Positions 1 through 8,608 of a stretch of 64,000 nucleotides of DNA are shown in pieces. Under the pieces are notes generated by a model. The model made no database searches. It was not told the origin of the DNA and was given only the letters and a program-made list of their open reading frames with translations. Within the stretch, counting starts at the first letter, position 1, and each line of letters starts with the position of its first letter. A program made the translations under genes and the position numbers. This stretch comes from Haloactinopolyspora alba (GTDB lineage: Bacteria > Actinomycetota > Actinomycetes > Jiangellales > Jiangellaceae): assembly GCF_003014555.1 (NCBI RefSeq), contig NZ_PYGE01000017.1, positions 1 to 64,000 on the forward strand, given 5' to 3'.

Positions 1-95
1 AGCGCGAAGAACCCCTCACGCACCTCATACGGCAACGCCCTCGGCAATCACAACACCCTCTCCACTAGGCGTTGCTTACACCGATAGATTCCACC

Positions 96-125
96 CCTGG
101 TGACGCGTGCACACGCCTGGTGACG
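96..125 (+). repeat. Partial copy of dispersed repeat family C
   Basis: This 30-bp stretch closely matches the last third of the longer repeats at 27621-27699 and 29472-29550. It has two CCTGGTGA(C/T)G blocks separated by the small palindrome GCGTGCACACGC. It lies just beyond the 3' end of the minus-strand gene that stops at 157. Positions 1-156 hold no gene I can support. The nearest full copies start with a GTTCACCATGGAATTCC block that is absent here, so this copy is truncated or decayed. Confidence 0.6.
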
Positions 126-156
126 TACGGATGCCGGTGACCGACGCGGCCCTGGT

Positions 157-912
157 TCACACCACCAGGTCGGCGACGACGGGACGGTGATCGCTGGCGG
201 ACCGCGTGTCCGGGGAGTCGATCACGCGGCACGACTCGACCCGGATCCCGCCGCGCACGAACACCCCGTCCAGCCGTCGCTCGGGCCGCGACGCGGGATG
301 GGTCGCGGCCGCATCCGAAGCCGCCCCGCCGGCGGCGGTCCCGTCGGCGGCAGCCCCGGCGGCGGCAGCCCCATGCGCAACGGCACCGTCCGCAACTGCG
401 GCGTCCGCGTACTGCGACGCGAGCCGGGTCCAGGTCGGCGCGTCCGGCGTCTCGTTGACCGTCCCCGCCAGCACCGCCGAAGGCACGCCCATCCGGTTCA
501 CCAGGCCGGTGACCTCGGTCAGATGGCGGGCGCGTTCGGCGGCGTCCAGTCCGAGGTGCATCGACGCCGCGCCGAACGCCTGCCCGTCCACTGCCAGCCG
601 CGCGAGAACCGCCCCGCGTGATCCGAGTCCGGGCGTACGGCGCAGCCGGTGCTCCTGCACGTCGCGGACATCCACCCGGATCGACGTCAGCAGCACCGTT
701 CCGCCGGTGGTGCCGCCGCCACCGGCGTACAGCAGCTCCGCGTTCCGCGCCAGCGCCGCACAACGCCCGCGCCACAACAGCACGGTCGGCATCCGCTGCA
801 GACAGACCACGTCCGCCTCCAACTCCCGGAGCACCCTGGCCACGCCGGCGCCGTCGCGCAGGCCGCGCACGTTGTACGAGACCACGCGCAGCGAGGTCGA
901 GCGTTCGGTCAC
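157..912 (-). CDS. Endonuclease/exonuclease/phosphatase-fold protein with altered active site
   Basis: A 251-aa protein that begins at a GTG one base after the stop codon of the ROK gene, so the two are probably co-transcribed. The family fold is shown by SYNVRGL near the N terminus, SMHLGL in the middle, RLDGVFV and the C-terminal SDHRPV motif. Members are metal-dependent phosphoesterases acting on nucleic acids or lipids. Two usual catalytic spots look changed: the LQE box reads CLQRMP, and the GDxN box reads GTVNETP. A 35-residue Ala/Gly-rich insert precedes the C-terminal motif. Activity is therefore uncertain and the substrate cannot be assigned. A longer frame upstream would overlap the ROK gene and lacks family similarity. 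Confidence 0.75.
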   Translation of the reverse strand: MTERSTSLRVVSYNVRGLRDGAGVARVLRELEADVVCLQRMPTVLLWRGRCAALARNAELLYAGGGGTTGGTVLLTSIRVDVRDVQEHRLRRTPGLGSRGAVLARLAVDGQAFGAASMHLGLDAAERARHLTEVTGLVNRMGVPSAVLAGTVNETPDAPTWTRLASQYADAAVADGAVAHGAAAAGAAADGTAAGGAASDAAATHPASRPERRLDGVFVRGGIRVESCRVIDSPDTRSASDHRPVVADLVV

Positions 913-913
913 G

Positions 914-1849
914 TCACTTCCGCGCCAGATCGGCGGCACCGCTGATGCCGGCGTCGTTGCCGAGAGTCGCCAGCCGGATCTCCGGCTCGGGCCGGTGCCC
1001 GCGCCCGGTGATCTGCTTGCGCAGCGTCTCTTCGGCCGGTCCGAGCAGCAGGTCACCCGCGGCCGACACGCCGCCGCCCAGGACGAAGACGGCAGGGTCG
1101 AACAGCGCGGTGAACGATCCCATCGCCTCGCCGAGCCAGCGGGCGAGCTGGGTCATCAGCACCGTCGCGAGCTCGTCGCCGTCGGCGGCGGCCGCGGTGA
1201 CCATCGGGCCGGTGATGCGCTCGGAGTCGCCGCCGGCGAGCGAGAGCAGCCGCTCGGCCGACGGCAGGCTCGCGGCGGTGCGGGCCTCGCGGACCAGTGC
1301 CGTTCCGCTGGCATAGGCCTCGAGGCAGCCGCGCAGCCCACAGCCGCACAGGTGACCGTCCGGAACCATCCGGATGTGCCCCATCTCGGCCGCGACGCCG
1401 TGCGCACCGCGGTAGACCTCACCGCCCAGGACGACGCCGCCGCCGACGCCGGTGCCGATCGTCAGCAGGATCATGTCGTCGACGTCCTCGGCTGCGCCGA
1501 ACCGGAACTCGCCCCACGCCGCGGAGTTGGCGTCGTTCTCGACGACGGTGGGCAACCCGGTCGCGTCGGCCACCCGCTGGCGCACCGGCACGTCACGCCA
1601 GGCCAGGTTGGGCGCGAACATCACCGTCGAGCGGGCGGAGTCGACGAAGCCGGCCGACCCTACGCCGACGGCGTCGATCTGTTGGCCCTCCGCCAGCTCA
1701 CGCGTCACTGCGATGATGCTCTCGACGATGGCGTCCGGGTCCTGCGACGGCGTGTCGCGTCGTGCCCGCGCGCCGATGACGCCCTTCTCGTCGACCACTC
1801 CGGCGGCGATCTTCGTGCCACCGACGTCGACCCCGATGGTCAGGCTCAC
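914..1849 (-). CDS. ROK-family glucokinase
   Basis: A 311-aa cytoplasmic sugar kinase of the ROK family, expected to phosphorylate glucose with ATP. The N-terminal phosphate loop DVGGTK is at residues 8-13, an END motif lies at 104-106, and the ROK zinc site is formed by H158 and the cysteines in CGCGLRGC (168, 170, 175). Length is typical. The GTG start overlaps the stop of the upstream SRPBCC gene by four bases (GTGA), and the downstream phosphatase-fold gene starts one base after its stop, giving a tight three-gene operon. ROK proteins also include repressors, but there is no N-terminal HTH domain here, so a kinase is favoured. Confidence 0.88.
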   Translation of the reverse strand: MSLTIGVDVGGTKIAAGVVDEKGVIGARARRDTPSQDPDAIVESIIAVTRELAEGQQIDAVGVGSAGFVDSARSTVMFAPNLAWRDVPVRQRVADATGLPTVVENDANSAAWGEFRFGAAEDVDDMILLTIGTGVGGGVVLGGEVYRGAHGVAAEMGHIRMVPDGHLCGCGLRGCLEAYASGTALVREARTAASLPSAERLLSLAGGDSERITGPMVTAAAADGDELATVLMTQLARWLGEAMGSFTALFDPAVFVLGGGVSAAGDLLLGPAEETLRKQITGRGHRPEPEIRLATLGNDAGISGAADLARK

Positions 1850-2331
1850 TGGTCAGTTCCGTCCTCTCGGTCCGTGGTCTCGACCCGTTTCTTCAGTTCC
1901 TTCAGCGCGGTGTCGATGATCACCTTCTCGGCCTTGCGCTTCATCAGACCCAGCATCGGGACGGCGACGTCCACGGTGAGCTGGTACGTGACCTCCGTGG
2001 ACCCGTCATCGGCGGCCACCAGCGTGTACGAGCCCTCCAGCTCCTTGATCATCCCACCTTCGACCAGGCTCCACCGGACCTGCCGGTCGCCGTCCCAGAC
2101 GTATGAAAGCGTGTACGTGTCCTTGATCGGGCCGGCGTCCAGAACGAACCTGGCCTGCGCCGGTCGCCCGGCGGCGGTGCCGGTGGCAGTGTCTGGTGGA
2201 TGCACCGACTGCACCTCGACCTCGCGGACCGAGGCGGTCCATTCCGGATAGGCCTCGAGGTCGGCGATGACATCCATGATCGGCGCCGGCGGTGCGGCGA
2301 TGACGATGCTCGACGTGGTCTGCGCAGCCAT
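1846..2331 (-). CDS. SRPBCC-family protein (polyketide cyclase/START-like)
   Basis: A 161-aa protein of the SRPBCC fold, a helix-grip fold that binds hydrophobic ligands. The opening segment SSIVIAAPPAPIMDVIADLE is the usual first strand and helix, followed by the alternating strand pattern and a long C-terminal helix ending in ELKKRVE. No catalytic residues can be named. The gene is first in the operon with the ROK kinase and overlaps it by four bases. Similar proteins sit beside glucokinase genes in many actinomycetes (family knowledge), but the ligand is unknown. Confidence 0.8.
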   Translation of the reverse strand: MAAQTTSSIVIAAPPAPIMDVIADLEAYPEWTASVREVEVQSVHPPDTATGTAAGRPAQARFVLDAGPIKDTYTLSYVWDGDRQVRWSLVEGGMIKELEGSYTLVAADDGSTEVTYQLTVDVAVPMLGLMKRKAEKVIIDTALKELKKRVETTDREDGTDQ

Positions 2332-2385
2332 GACAGAAGTTTCCCATCTGCCGACTCGCGGCCGGTTGTCGGCGTCCAGCGCAGA

Positions 2386-2787
2386 CTACGCCACCGGTGA
2401 CCGGGCATGGCACGGCGGCGTGCCCGGCGGACGGCCCCGCTCGGCCTCGTCCTTGAGCCGGTGGATCCGAGCCTTGTAGCCGAGGGCGTACCGGCGGGCG
2501 AGGCGACGGGTGCGACGCGTGCCGGTTCCGGGTGGCGGCTCGGCACGGAGGAACCAGTGCACGACGACACCGTCTCGCCACGCCTGCAGCCAGATCTCCG
2601 CCGTGCCGGTCAGCGCGCCGCCCACGATCCAGCGCACCCCCTCGTCGCCGCGGTGCTCGCTCACCGCCAGGCGCAGGTCGGGCCACCACGTCCGCCGGAC
2701 ATCGGCGCGCGCGAAGTACATGGCCAGGTCCTGTGGGCGCGCCACGATGAACGACTCGTCACGCAGGTCGATCGAGGGGACGGTCAC
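2386..2787 (-). CDS. Conserved SRPBCC-like protein, unknown function
   Basis: A 133-aa protein beginning MTVPSIDLRDESFIVARP, with a Trp-rich middle (RRTWWPDLRL, VRWIVGG, VVHWFLR) and a very basic C-terminal helix (RRTRRLARRYALGYKARIHR). The strand pattern resembles actinobacterial polyketide-cyclase/lipid-transport-like proteins, but I see no catalytic motif. It is divergent from the sensor-kinase gene starting at 2888, with a 100-bp shared upstream region, and lies 54 bp ahead of the SRPBCC gene on the same strand. Confidence 0.7.
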   Translation of the reverse strand: MTVPSIDLRDESFIVARPQDLAMYFARADVRRTWWPDLRLAVSEHRGDEGVRWIVGGALTGTAEIWLQAWRDGVVVHWFLRAEPPPGTGTRRTRRLARRYALGYKARIHRLKDEAERGRPPGTPPCHARSPVA

Positions 2788-2887
2788 GGCCCAGAGCCTA
2801 TGTCGCGTCCGGCCACGCGTCTCGCAATCCGGTCACCGGCGGCACTTCGGAACTCGTCCAGCGGCGATTTACGGCACACTGCCCCCT

Positions 2888-4459
2888 GTGAGTGTGTGGG
2901 CCCCGGATTCCGTCCAGCGACACTGGCATGGCGTGGCCGTCGCGCGGCCCGGCATGCTCGCTCTCGTCATCGCGCTGACGGGGTCGGCCCGCAGTGTCGT
3001 CACCGACTGGTGGTGGCTGGGGGCACTGGCTCTGGTCGCACTGGCGGCAGCGGTCTCCGAGCGCATCCTGCCCCGGACCCGCATCCGTGTCGGCGCCGAG
3101 ATGGCACTGGCGTCGATCATCGTCGGCCTGGGCCTGCCCGAGGCATATCTGGCGCTGCCGTACCTGCTGGTTCCCGCGTTCGCCGCGGGGCTGGCCGGAA
3201 GCATCGCGGGCACCGCCGTCACCACCTTCACCGGTGCCGTCGGGCTCGCCATCGGCAACGTCCTGGCCGGCGGCGATCTGTTCGAGCTGACGGCGTTCGG
3301 CAGCGTGGCAGTGTGGGTCGTCATCATCTTCGCCACCGGAGCCATCGGCGCGTGGGTGTTGCGGCTGGACAGCATCCAGGTCGCCGACGGTGGACGTTAC
3401 GCCGCCGCCTACCGGCTGCTGTCCGAGCTGCGGGTGGTGTCGCGGCGGCTGTCCGTCGGTCTCGACCCGGGCACGCTCGCCGAGGGTCTGCTCGACCAGA
3501 TCGCCGGGCCGTTGTCGGTACGGCGGGCCGCACTGCTGGTGCGGCGCGAGGGGGGCAACCTGTTCCCGCTCGCCCATCGCGGTGAGGACGACGGCTGGCT
3601 GCTCGGCGCCGAGCGCGACCCGGTGCTGCTCGACGCGTGGAGCAGTGAGGCGCCCGCCTGGACCCCGATGGGACGCCGCGGGTACCGCGTCGTGCTGCCG
3701 CTGCGTGTCGGGTCGCGGACCATGGGCGTCGTCGTCGCCGACGCGCCCGAGCAGGTGAGCCCGGAGGAGCTGCAGGCGGTGGTCAGTTCCACCGACGAGG
3801 GCGCTCTCCGGCTCGAGACCGCATTGCTGTTCGACGAGGTTCGCGAGCTGGCCACCCGCGAGGAGCGGCGCCGGCTGGCGCGGGAGATCCACGACGGGAT
3901 CGCCCAGGAGCTGACCTCGCTGGGGTACCTCGTCGACGACCTGATCGCACGCACCACCGACGTCGACGCCAAGTCGCTGTCGACCACGCTGCGCCAGGAG
4001 CTGACCCGCATCCTGTCCAACCTGCGCCACTCGATCTTCGACCTGCGCAGTGACCTCGACCATGACGCCGGTCTGGGTACGTCGCTTTCGGCGTACGCGC
4101 GCCAGGTCGGCAGCCAGGCCGGGCTGAAGGTGCATCTGGTGCACCAGGAGGAGCACGACCGGCTGCGTCCGGAGATCGAGGCCGAGCTGCTGCGGATCGG
4201 GCAGGAGGCCATCACCAACGTCCGCAAGCACGCCAAGGCACACAACCTCTGGGTCACGATCTCCGTCAGCCCGCCGTACGCACAGATCCGTGTGGTCGAT
4301 GACGGAACGGGCATGCGGGACCAACCACGCGGACGGTACGGTCTTGAGATCATGTCCGAGCGTGCACGGCGCGTCGGTGCGACACTCGTCATCGAAGACC
4401 GACCCGAGAGCGGTACCGTCGTCGACGTATCCCTCGGGAACCATGATGGAGAGGGGTAG
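2888..4459 (+). CDS. Membrane sensor histidine kinase (NarL-type two-component system)
   Basis: A 523-aa membrane kinase. Residues about 20-165 contain several hydrophobic segments (a sensor/anchor region), then a GAF-like region at about 175-310, a HisKA_3 box REIHDGIAQE with phosphoacceptor H335, and a C-terminal HATPase with the N-box EAITNVRKHA and the glycine segment GRYGLEIMSERA. It should autophosphorylate and pass phosphate to the response regulator that starts six bases after its stop. I chose the GTG at 2888 because it follows the divergent intergenic region; longer frames run into the neighbouring minus-strand gene. The signal sensed cannot be read from sequence. Confidence 0.85.
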   Translation: MSVWAPDSVQRHWHGVAVARPGMLALVIALTGSARSVVTDWWWLGALALVALAAAVSERILPRTRIRVGAEMALASIIVGLGLPEAYLALPYLLVPAFAAGLAGSIAGTAVTTFTGAVGLAIGNVLAGGDLFELTAFGSVAVWVVIIFATGAIGAWVLRLDSIQVADGGRYAAAYRLLSELRVVSRRLSVGLDPGTLAEGLLDQIAGPLSVRRAALLVRREGGNLFPLAHRGEDDGWLLGAERDPVLLDAWSSEAPAWTPMGRRGYRVVLPLRVGSRTMGVVVADAPEQVSPEELQAVVSSTDEGALRLETALLFDEVRELATREERRRLAREIHDGIAQELTSLGYLVDDLIARTTDVDAKSLSTTLRQELTRILSNLRHSIFDLRSDLDHDAGLGTSLSAYARQVGSQAGLKVHLVHQEEHDRLRPEIEAELLRIGQEAITNVRKHAKAHNLWVTISVSPPYAQIRVVDDGTGMRDQPRGRYGLEIMSERARRVGATLVIEDRPESGTVVDVSLGNHDGEG

Positions 4460-4464
4460 AGACC

Positions 4465-5109
4465 GTGCCGAAGACGGTCATGCTCGTGGATGATCACGAG
4501 CTCATCCGCCAAGGCCTACGTCGCGCGTTCGAGCGCGACGTCGACTTCACCGTCGTCGGCGAGGCGTCCACGGTCGCCGAAGCACACCGGCTGGCCGACG
4601 CGACGCAGCCGACGGTCGCGGTCATCGACATCAGGCTGCCCGACGGCAGCGGCCTCGAGCTGGCGAAGGCGCTGCGCACCGCACGCCCGGACGTTGGTCT
4701 CGTGATCCTCACCATGTACGTCGGCGACGACCACCTCTTCGGTGCACTCGACGCCGGCGCCTCCGCGTTCGTCCCCAAGAGCGCGCCCAGTGACGAGGTC
4801 GTCTCGGCTGCCCGGCACGCCGCCGCCACCCCGTCGTCGTTCGTCGCCGCCGACCTCGCCGAGGCGATGCAGCGACGGATGCACCCCACCGGGCCCCAGC
4901 TGACCCGGCGCGAGCGCGAGGTCCTCGACCTGCTGGCCGACGGGCTCGGCGTGTCGAACATCGCTCGCAAGCTCTACATCAGCGAGTCGACGACGAAGAC
5001 GCACGTCTCCAAGCTCTACGACAAGCTCGGCGCGTCCAACCGCGCCCAGGCCATCATGGCTGCCGTGCGCGCAGGTCTGCTGGACGACGGAGACGCCGCA
5101 GCCGAGTGA
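4465..5109 (+). CDS. NarL/LuxR-family response regulator
   Basis: A 214-aa DNA-binding response regulator. The receiver domain holds the acidic pair D9-D10, phosphoacceptor D55 (VIDIRLPD), T83 and K105. The LuxR-type HTH follows in the C-terminal third, from LTRREREVLDLLADG to the KTHVSKLYDKLG recognition helix. The GTG start is six bases past the kinase stop and has the Shine-Dalgarno GGAGAGGGG at 4448-4456, so kinase and regulator form one operon. Its targets are not evident; the 46-aa membrane ORF downstream at 5282 is a possible one. Confidence 0.92.
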   Translation: MPKTVMLVDDHELIRQGLRRAFERDVDFTVVGEASTVAEAHRLADATQPTVAVIDIRLPDGSGLELAKALRTARPDVGLVILTMYVGDDHLFGALDAGASAFVPKSAPSDEVVSAARHAAATPSSFVAADLAEAMQRRMHPTGPQLTRREREVLDLLADGLGVSNIARKLYISESTTKTHVSKLYDKLGASNRAQAIMAAVRAGLLDDGDAAAE

Positions 5110-5117
5110 ACGGTACC

Positions 5118-5144
5118 GGTGACCCTCAGTGATCAGGGGTCACC
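5118..5144 (+). terminator. Stem-loop after the response regulator
   Basis: GGTGACCC at 5118-5125 pairs with GGGTCACC at 5137-5144 across an 11-nt loop, nine bases after the regulator stop. There is no U-tract, so it is a U-less hairpin of the kind often seen in actinomycetes rather than a classic intrinsic terminator. Confidence 0.4.
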
Positions 5145-5281
5145 CGTGGTGACGCGACTCAACCGTTCAGGCGATACGTAAGTAACCGGTCACGCGATCG
5201 ACGGAAAAGTGATCTGACCTCACGCTGGAAGGTAGCTGGTGCTGACCGTCGGCACCCGTACGGCCTTGGGGTGAGGCGATC

Positions 5282-5422
5282 ATGCGCGACGCACTACGGC
5301 AGCGAGGTTCAGTACGCCTCGAGTACACATTGGTCCGGCTGGCCGCGGTCGCGGTGCTGCTTGCCGGCATGTGGTTCATCAGCTGGCAGCTCGGGCACAT
5401 CGTCGGCGCTCCGAGCGGGTGA
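5282..5422 (+). CDS. Small single-pass membrane protein (46 aa)
   Basis: A short frame MRDALRQRGSVRLEYTLVRL followed by a hydrophobic segment AAVAVLLAGMWFISW and a short polar tail ending GAPSG. A Shine-Dalgarno-like GGGGTGAGG precedes the ATG. Positive charges before the membrane segment predict an N-in orientation. It is 172 bp downstream of the response-regulator gene and convergent with the NlpC/P60 gene. I do not recognise a family. Base use at third positions is GC-rich as in real genes here. The rest of 5110-5526 shows only the stem-loop at 5118 and a GGATCCGTTGCTC direct repeat near 5510. Confidence 0.5.
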   Translation: MRDALRQRGSVRLEYTLVRLAAVAVLLAGMWFISWQLGHIVGAPSG

Positions 5423-5526
5423 CGAACGCGCGGAGCCGGTGCGCGGCCCGCGACCGCCGGGGGCGAGAAAACGGCGCCCGGCGGATGGTCGGTCAGTTAC
5501 TCGGATCCGTTGCTCGGATCCGTTGC

Positions 5527-6591
5527 TCAGCCGGGCCTGGTGGCGCCGGCGAACGGCATCGTGTCGATCGGGTCGACACTCACCACGTCTCCGGGATGGG
5601 TCGCGTGGACCATCTGCCCGTCGCCGAGGTATATGCCGACATGGCTGATCGGGCTGTAGAAGAAGACCAGATCACCGGGTTCGAGTTGGCTCTTGGACAC
5701 CCGGCTACCCGAATTGATCTGTGAACCCGAGGAGCGTGGCAGGCTCACACCCGCCTCAGCCCACGCCGCCGACGTCAGACCCGAGCAATCCCAGCAGTCC
5801 GGTCCGTTCCCGCCCCAGCAGTAGGCGTCTCCGAGCTGGCTCATCGCGAAGTCGACGACGATCTGCCCCTTCTCCGACGACGGCACGTCGGGCAACGTCT
5901 CTTCGTCGTCCTCGCCGTCGTCGTCCCGGCTGGGCTGCTCGGCTTCCTCTTCGCGCTCGCGCTCGCGTTGCTCCTCGAGCCTGCGCCGTTCTTCGGCCTC
6001 GAGTTCGCTCAGGAGGTCTTCCGCCTCGCCGAGCAGCCGTTCGGCGGCCTGCTTCTCGGTCTCGAGCTCTGCCTCGATGGCTCGCTGCCGAGCGAGCTCT
6101 TCGTCGGCGACCATGCGCGCCTGCTCGAGCCCGCGACGCACCTCCGCCGCCTCGGCAAGCTGCTCGGTCTGCTGAGTGGCGTAGGCGTCGACGACGGAAG
6201 CCTGCGCCAGGAACTCCGCCGGGCTCTCGGCCAGGAAGGTCCGTAACGTCGGGTCGAACCCGCCGGCGCGGTAGCTCGCGGCGGCGAACCCAGCCATCTG
6301 CGCCTGTACGTCCTCGACGGCGGCCTGCTGCCGGGAGACGGCGGTACGCGCACGCTCGATGCGGCGCTGGACCTCCTGCAGCTCCTCGGTCGCCGCGTGA
6401 TACCGCTCGGTGGCCTGCTCGGCCCGGTGATACAGGCTGTCGACGCGGTCCTGGACCTCGGAGATGGTGGGTTCCGGCTCCGCGTACCCGGACGGGGCGA
6501 GCATCACCCCACCGGACGTGGCAAGCGCCGCGATGCACAGGGCTGTCAGCGCGCGACGAGGACGAGAAGACCGACCACGATGCTCAGGCAC
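5527..6591 (-). CDS. Secreted NlpC/P60 peptidoglycan hydrolase with coiled coil
   Basis: A 354-aa exported wall hydrolase. A signal peptide (RRALTALCIAALATSGGVML, cleavage near YAEPE) is followed by a long coiled coil at about 40-225 rich in Glu, Gln and Arg, an acidic linker (SRDDDGEDDEE), and a C-terminal NlpC/P60 domain. The catalytic Cys lies in WDCSGL and the His in ISHVGIYLG; such enzymes cleave D-Glu/DAP stem-peptide bonds. Architecture matches RipA/RipC-type actinobacterial hydrolases whose coiled coil keeps the enzyme regulated. Start is a GTG 42 bases after the small Cys-rich gene, probably one transcript. Confidence 0.9.
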   Translation of the reverse strand: MPEHRGRSSRPRRALTALCIAALATSGGVMLAPSGYAEPEPTISEVQDRVDSLYHRAEQATERYHAATEELQEVQRRIERARTAVSRQQAAVEDVQAQMAGFAAASYRAGGFDPTLRTFLAESPAEFLAQASVVDAYATQQTEQLAEAAEVRRGLEQARMVADEELARQRAIEAELETEKQAAERLLGEAEDLLSELEAEERRRLEEQREREREEEAEQPSRDDDGEDDEETLPDVPSSEKGQIVVDFAMSQLGDAYCWGGNGPDCWDCSGLTSAAWAEAGVSLPRSSGSQINSGSRVSKSQLEPGDLVFFYSPISHVGIYLGDGQMVHATHPGDVVSVDPIDTMPFAGATRPG

Positions 6592-6633
6592 TCTGGTCCT
6601 TCCATAGGCGGGTCAGGCACCTGGGCCGGGAGC

Positions 6634-6885
6634 TTAACCAGCGCGACGTGTGCGCCGCAAATCTCCCGGCGGAGTTTCGCCGGATTTTTCCGCCGCCGTC
6701 GGTGCGCCCTCGTCATCGCGGACCACCAGCCGCAGCGGCGGCACCAGGCCGGCGTCGGCGAGAACGCCGATGGCCTGCTCCTCATCGCCACCGAGGCCCG
6801 GCCCGTCGGATCCGAGCAGCACGGACACGAAGCAGTCCGAACAGGCCAGCCCACGCATCTCGCAGCGATCGCAGTCGATGTGCAT
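6634..6885 (-). CDS. Small conserved Cys-pair protein
   Basis: An 83-aa protein starting MHIDCDRCEMRGLACSDCF, with two CxxC pairs in the first 20 residues (a likely metal site), followed by a hydrophobic strand and an acidic helix region (GGDEEQAIGVLADAGLVPPL). A strong GGAGG seven bases before the ATG fixes this start over a GTG 25 codons upstream. Proteins of this type commonly precede NlpC/P60 genes in actinomycetes (family recollection). Function unknown; the context suggests a role with the downstream wall hydrolase. Confidence 0.75.
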   Translation of the reverse strand: MHIDCDRCEMRGLACSDCFVSVLLGSDGPGLGGDEEQAIGVLADAGLVPPLRLVVRDDEGAPTAAEKSGETPPGDLRRTRRAG

Positions 6886-6976
6886 CGTCAGACCTCCAGC
6901 GTCTCGCGTCGTACGACGGGCTGCTGCCCCGTCCTTTCCGAAGACGCTAGGACCCGCCACCGACAGAGTCGCCGCC

Positions 6977-7032
6977 GTCCGCCGCTCACCGTCCGCCGCT
7001 CACCGTCCGCCGCTCACCGTCCGCCGCTCACT
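6977..7032. repeat. Four tandem 14-bp units
   Basis: Four consecutive copies of GTCCGCCGCTCACC, the last ending ACT, at 6977, 6991, 7005 and 7019. They lie just downstream of the NYN gene stop (minus strand) and upstream of the small Cys-pair gene. Copy number could vary between strains by slippage. Confidence 0.85.
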
Positions 7033-7039
7033 GTCCGAG

Positions 7040-8329
7040 TCACCGCGCGAGCAGCCCGGCCAGCGCCGCCGCGTCGACCGGGCGGACGCCGGGCCGGCGC
7101 ACCCCTTCGGCGACCTCGCGATCGGACGAGACGACCACGACCGCCCGCCCCTCCGGCTCGGCGTCGACCATGCTGCGGATGAGTTCGTCGGCGCTGTGTC
7201 CTTCCGGGCTGAACCGCACGCGCACCCGTTGCGCAGCCGCCACCGGGGGCGGTACCGCGACGTCCGCGCCGTCGAACACGCAGGTCACTTCGGCGCTCGT
7301 GCGCGCAGACAGCGCCGCCAGACCCTGCACCAGACGCGTGCGCTGCGCGTCCAGCGGCATCGTGGGCCACGCGGTCTTGGTGACGTTGTACCCGTCGACG
7401 ATCATGTGCGCCCGCGGCAGCGAAAGCAGTTCGTCGAGGTAGGCGGGCTCGTCGGTGGCGCGCGCCCGAGTGGGGGTCCCGGGCTCCTCACGGGCCGGCT
7501 CGACCGCGTCGACCGTGTCGGCCGGGCGCAGTGACGAGGGCGGCAGCGCCAGTTCGCGCCGGAGGCCGCCTGCGGCCTCGTTCAACGTGTCGATCAGCAA
7601 CGCCAGCCGCGCCGTCCCGAGGCTGCGCTCGGCACGGGTGTCGCGCCGGGCGTTCTCCAGGGCCGTCTCCAGCTCACCGACCCGGGCACGCAGCTTGCGC
7701 ACCTCCGCCTCGGCGGAGCGCTGCGCCGCCTGCGCGTCCGCCAGCCGGCGGGATGCGTCCGCGTGCTCGTCGCGCTCGTTGCTCGCCTGTTCGAGACGCT
7801 GCCGGGTCTCTTGCAGCCGCCGCCGCAACGTCGTGTTCTCCGACTTGAGGCGGTCCACCTCCGCCTTCATCGTCGCCCTGGTCTCGCGCGCCGACGCGCG
7901 AGCGGCCTCCAGCTGCTCACGGACGCGCTCGACCGCTGCCGCCTCGCGGACCCGGCGTTCCTCCTCCACACCGTCGCGCACCGATTCCGTCGCCGACTCG
8001 ACGAGTGACTCCCAGCCCTCCGGACGCAGCAGATACGCCATGACGGCCACGTCGACAGGATCGGCCGCCGCCGGAGGCTCACCGGCTTCGACGGCTCGGA
8101 ACAGCGCGGGATCCGCGTCGGCGGCCGCGTCGAGCACACGGCGGCGGAAACCGGGGTCGGACTCCAAGGCCGCCGCGATGGCGTTGCCGCCCAGCCGGGC
8201 CCGCTTGGCGGCGGCGAACTTGGCCACCGGCCGCAGCGACGCGGGCACCTCCGCCGGCGCGATCCCGCCGAGGACGTCGGCCGCCTGCGCCACGACCCGG
8301 GTCCGGACGGCGTCCGGCAGTGCGATCAC
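7040..8329 (-). CDS. NYN (YacP-like) nuclease-fold protein with coiled coil
   Basis: A 429-aa cytoplasmic protein. The N-terminal 110 residues are Ala-rich and helical, residues about 120-270 form a long coiled coil, and the C-terminal 120 residues form a NYN/PIN-like domain beginning with HMIVDGYNVTKTAWP, with the conserved Asp/Asn of the metal site, then TCVFDGADV and VVVVSSDREV. NYN domains of the YacP group are linked to RNA cleavage or binding. It is divergent from the DEDDh/UvrC-like gene at 8609. The RNA target is unknown. Confidence 0.85.
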   Translation of the reverse strand: MIALPDAVRTRVVAQAADVLGGIAPAEVPASLRPVAKFAAAKRARLGGNAIAAALESDPGFRRRVLDAAADADPALFRAVEAGEPPAAADPVDVAVMAYLLRPEGWESLVESATESVRDGVEEERRVREAAAVERVREQLEAARASARETRATMKAEVDRLKSENTTLRRRLQETRQRLEQASNERDEHADASRRLADAQAAQRSAEAEVRKLRARVGELETALENARRDTRAERSLGTARLALLIDTLNEAAGGLRRELALPPSSLRPADTVDAVEPAREEPGTPTRARATDEPAYLDELLSLPRAHMIVDGYNVTKTAWPTMPLDAQRTRLVQGLAALSARTSAEVTCVFDGADVAVPPPVAAAQRVRVRFSPEGHSADELIRSMVDAEPEGRAVVVVSSDREVAEGVRRPGVRPVDAAALAGLLAR

Positions 8330-8608
8330 GCCCGGCCCGGACCCGCGGAGACGTGACCGCCTCGGCCCCGTGGGCGACGGGCGGTCCCGGACGGCTGTGC
8401 AACGGCCACGTCTTCCACGTATTCCTCCTCCGGCACCACGATCGGTTCGCGGTCGTCCCGCTCACAGTAACTCTGCAGTGGGCGCCTCCGTCCGCCGTAC
8501 AGGCGACGGCACCGCCGCGATGCCGCCCCCGAAGTTCGACGCGTCGGCGGGTCGCGGCCGGAGTCTGTCGGTACCGGTCTCTACCGTTCCGGGCAGAGAC
8601 ATCGACAC

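Noticed and set aside
206-2251. Long plus-strand open frame opposite the phosphatase, ROK and SRPBCC genes
   Set aside because: A GC-rich antisense shadow with Ser/Arg/Pro-rich composition; the minus-strand genes have clear family motifs.
5118-5144. Classic intrinsic terminator after the response regulator
   Set aside because: A hairpin is present but no U-tract follows; listed only with low confidence.
6592-6633. c-di-AMP (ydaO) riboswitch ahead of the NlpC/P60 gene
   Set aside because: Only 42 bases separate the two genes, too short for the aptamer, and no conserved core was found further upstream.
6665-6690. Plus-strand hairpin followed by ATTTTT, terminator-like
   Set aside because: It lies inside the minus-strand Cys-pair gene and no plus-strand gene ends nearby.
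8330-8470. Coding-like minus-strand tail (REPIVVPEEEYVEDVAVAQP)
   Set aside because: No in-frame start or ribosome site; it ends just before the NYN gene. May be decayed or a chance frame.
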